A stretch of 6,917 nt of DNA from contig JAGQKQ010000097.1 of the NCBI GenBank assembly GCA_020430005.1, positions 1 through 6,917 on the forward strand, read 5' to 3'. Shown one piece after another: positions 6,221-6,917 of the stretch. Under the pieces are notes generated by a model. The model searched no databases, was not told the DNA's origin, and worked only from the letters and a program-made list of their open reading frames with translations. Both the position numbers and the translations under genes were made by a program. The first letter of the stretch is position 1. Every line of letters begins with the position of its first letter. This DNA is from Candidatus Omnitrophota bacterium (lineage in GTDB: Bacteria; Omnitrophota; Gorgyraeia; Zapsychrales; Zapsychraceae).

Positions 6221-6226
6221 TATAAT
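6221..6226 (+). promoter_or_regulatory. Possible -10 box for the acyltransferase gene
   Basis: An exact TATAAT sits in an AT-rich run (6215-6228). No convincing -35 box is found at 16-18 nt; the nearest TTG-type hexamers are TTGTTT at 6190 (25 nt away) and TTGTCC at 6209 (6 nt away). A promoter here would have to be activator-dependent or use another sigma factor. TSS near 6233 is inferred. Confidence 0.35.
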
Positions 6227-6230
6227 ATGG

Positions 6231-6249
6231 CACACTTTAACTAAGTGTG
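6231..6249. promoter_or_regulatory. 7-bp hairpin at the expected 5' end of the acyltransferase mRNA
   Basis: CACACTT (6231-6237) and AAGTGTG (6243-6249) form a perfect inverted repeat with a 5-nt loop, starting 5 nt after TATAAT. By position it could be an operator over the start site or a 5'-protecting hairpin. Confidence 0.4.
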
Positions 6250-6257
6250 GGGATTTT

Positions 6258-6301
6258 GATTTATCGGCAAAATTAGGAATAAAATTTTTGATAAATCCTA
6301 A
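6258..6301 (+). promoter_or_regulatory. Structured AT-rich leader just ahead of the acyltransferase ribosome binding site
   Basis: GATTTATC (6258-6265) pairs with GATAAATC (6290-6297), enclosing a second stem AAAATT/AATTTT (6269-6274/6283-6288). A competing stem TTAGGA/TCCTAA (6273-6278/6296-6301) shares bases 6296-6297 with the first, so the two cannot form together. No known riboswitch class is recognised. AT-rich sequence makes chance pairing plausible. Confidence 0.3.
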
Positions 6302-6305
6302 AATT

Positions 6306-6311
6306 AGAGGA
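6306..6311 (+). promoter_or_regulatory. Ribosome binding site of the acyltransferase gene
   Basis: AGAGGA lies 10 nt ahead of the ATG at 6322, slightly long but usable. It supports that start. Confidence 0.55.
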
Positions 6312-6321
6312 TCGACCTTAG

Positions 6322-6917
6322 ATGATTAAATTCGCAACCACAGTCAAAAAACGCTTTCGGCGTTTTACCAGAGACATCGTTCGGCGTACTCCCAAAGAAT
6401 GGAGATATCCGCTGTATCGAAATCATGTCAACCTATCCTACGAACTACCCAAGAATTTGACACTCAAACTAGCCGAAACGCAAGAAGAACTCGAAAAAGC
6501 TTATTCCCTGGTCCATGACTCCTATATTGAAATGGGATATATGGATCCGCACAATTCCGGAATGCGTTTAGGTTTTTATAATATGCTTCCATATACCACT
6601 ACGGTGATTGCTTTATGGGATGATGAGGTTATTGGAACTTTTTCTATAGTTTTGAATAATCCTGCCAGATTACCGATTGAAAGCGATTTTGATATTACCT
6701 ATCTCAACCGCAGATATTCGCGTGTTGCAGAGATTATCGGATTAACGGTTAAAAAAGATTTTCGTTCCAGTCATGGGAACATCCTTTTTCCATTATTAAA
6801 ATATCTTTACAATTTTTCTTACCGCTATTTGGGAGTGGACTGTCTGGTGATTGCTGTGAGCCCTTCTTATGCGGAATTGTATAAGGGTATTATGATGTTT
6901 GAACAGATTGAAGATAA
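6322..6917 (+). CDS. FeeM-like N-acyltransferase (GNAT/autoinducer-synthase superfamily), 3'-truncated by the window edge
   Basis: The first 198 codons of a gene that runs off the right edge, read directly from the sequence (ATG at 6322, no stop). Residues about 47-198 resemble the FeeM/N-acyl amino acid synthase group, related to LuxI acyl-homoserine lactone synthases: LAETQEELEKAYSLVHDSYI (50-69), then MGYMDP, LPYTTTVIALWDDEVIGTFS (89-108), ARLPIESDFD (115-124), VAEIIGLTVKKDFR (135-148) and DCLVIAVSPSYAELY (173-187). Family members join an acyl group from acyl carrier protein to an amino acid or similar amine, making a lipid or signal molecule; substrates here are unknown. Residues 1-29 are an extra basic stretch (VKKRFRRF, DIVRRTPK) that could sit on the membrane surface. 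It has its own spacer, possible promoter and structured leader, so it is probably not part of the mrp operon. Confidence 0.72.
   Translation, partial: MIKFATTVKKRFRRFTRDIVRRTPKEWRYPLYRNHVNLSYELPKNLTLKLAETQEELEKAYSLVHDSYIEMGYMDPHNSGMRLGFYNMLPYTTTVIALWDDEVIGTFSIVLNNPARLPIESDFDITYLNRRYSRVAEIIGLTVKKDFRSSHGNILFPLLKYLYNFSYRYLGVDCLVIAVSPSYAELYKGIMMFEQIED

Noticed and set aside
6190..6226. Complete sigma70 promoter with TTGTTT as -35
   Set aside because: The spacing to TATAAT is 25 nt, and alternatives give poor -10 boxes, so only the -10 candidate is reported.

Overview
The window is ordinary-looking bacterial chromosome: dense genes, Shine-Dalgarno sites, short spacers and AT-leaning intergenic DNA. 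The organism cannot be fixed from the sequence. The mix of hemL, ilvBN, a PP-loop/NFACT-R fusion, a three-domain Mrp protein and a FeeM-like acyltransferase, plus a dispersed palindromic repeat and a Lys/Ala-rich protein tail, would suit an uncultured Gram-negative-type lineage such as Omnitrophota or a deltaproteobacterial-like group. That is a low-confidence guess.

Layout. (1) Bases 3-1274, plus strand: the 3' part of hemL (glutamate-1-semialdehyde aminomutase, tetrapyrrole synthesis), cut at the left edge. (2) 1275-1404: a convergent spacer with a 55-bp REP/MITE-like double hairpin and a CTAG-rich hairpin that probably terminates ilvN. (3) 1405-3668, minus strand: ilvB-ilvN, the large and small subunits of acetolactate synthase, overlapping at TAATG. 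I place the ilvB start at 3668, not at the longest-frame start 3809, because of a good ribosome binding site and a promoter that lies inside the longer frame. (4) 3669-3861: a divergent intergenic region with one promoter facing each way and a 9-bp inverted repeat at the plus-strand transcription start. (5) 3862-6155, plus strand: a two-gene operon. The first gene is a PP-loop tRNA thiolation-type ATPase fused to an NFACT-R RNA-binding domain, starting at TTG. Two bases later comes an Mrp/NBP35 Fe-S carrier ATPase with an N-terminal DUF59 domain and a C-terminal DUF971 domain, the architecture of plant HCF101. (6) 6156-6321: an AT-rich spacer with three separate inverted repeats and a probable promoter. 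(7) 6322 to the right edge, plus strand: the start of a FeeM-like N-acyltransferase of the GNAT/autoinducer-synthase superfamily.

The most interesting part is the operon at 3862-6155. The thiolation enzyme has the C-x2-C plus distal Cys pattern expected for a labile [4Fe-4S] cluster, and it is tightly coupled to a predicted [4Fe-4S] carrier. This suggests a dedicated cluster-delivery and tRNA-thiolation module. The family assignments are strong; the functional link is inference. The second point of interest is the FeeM-like gene, a possible producer of N-acyl amino acids or a related lipid signal, behind a structured leader. There is no rRNA, tRNA, CRISPR array or complete insertion sequence. 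No gene-free stretch exceeds 300 bases.
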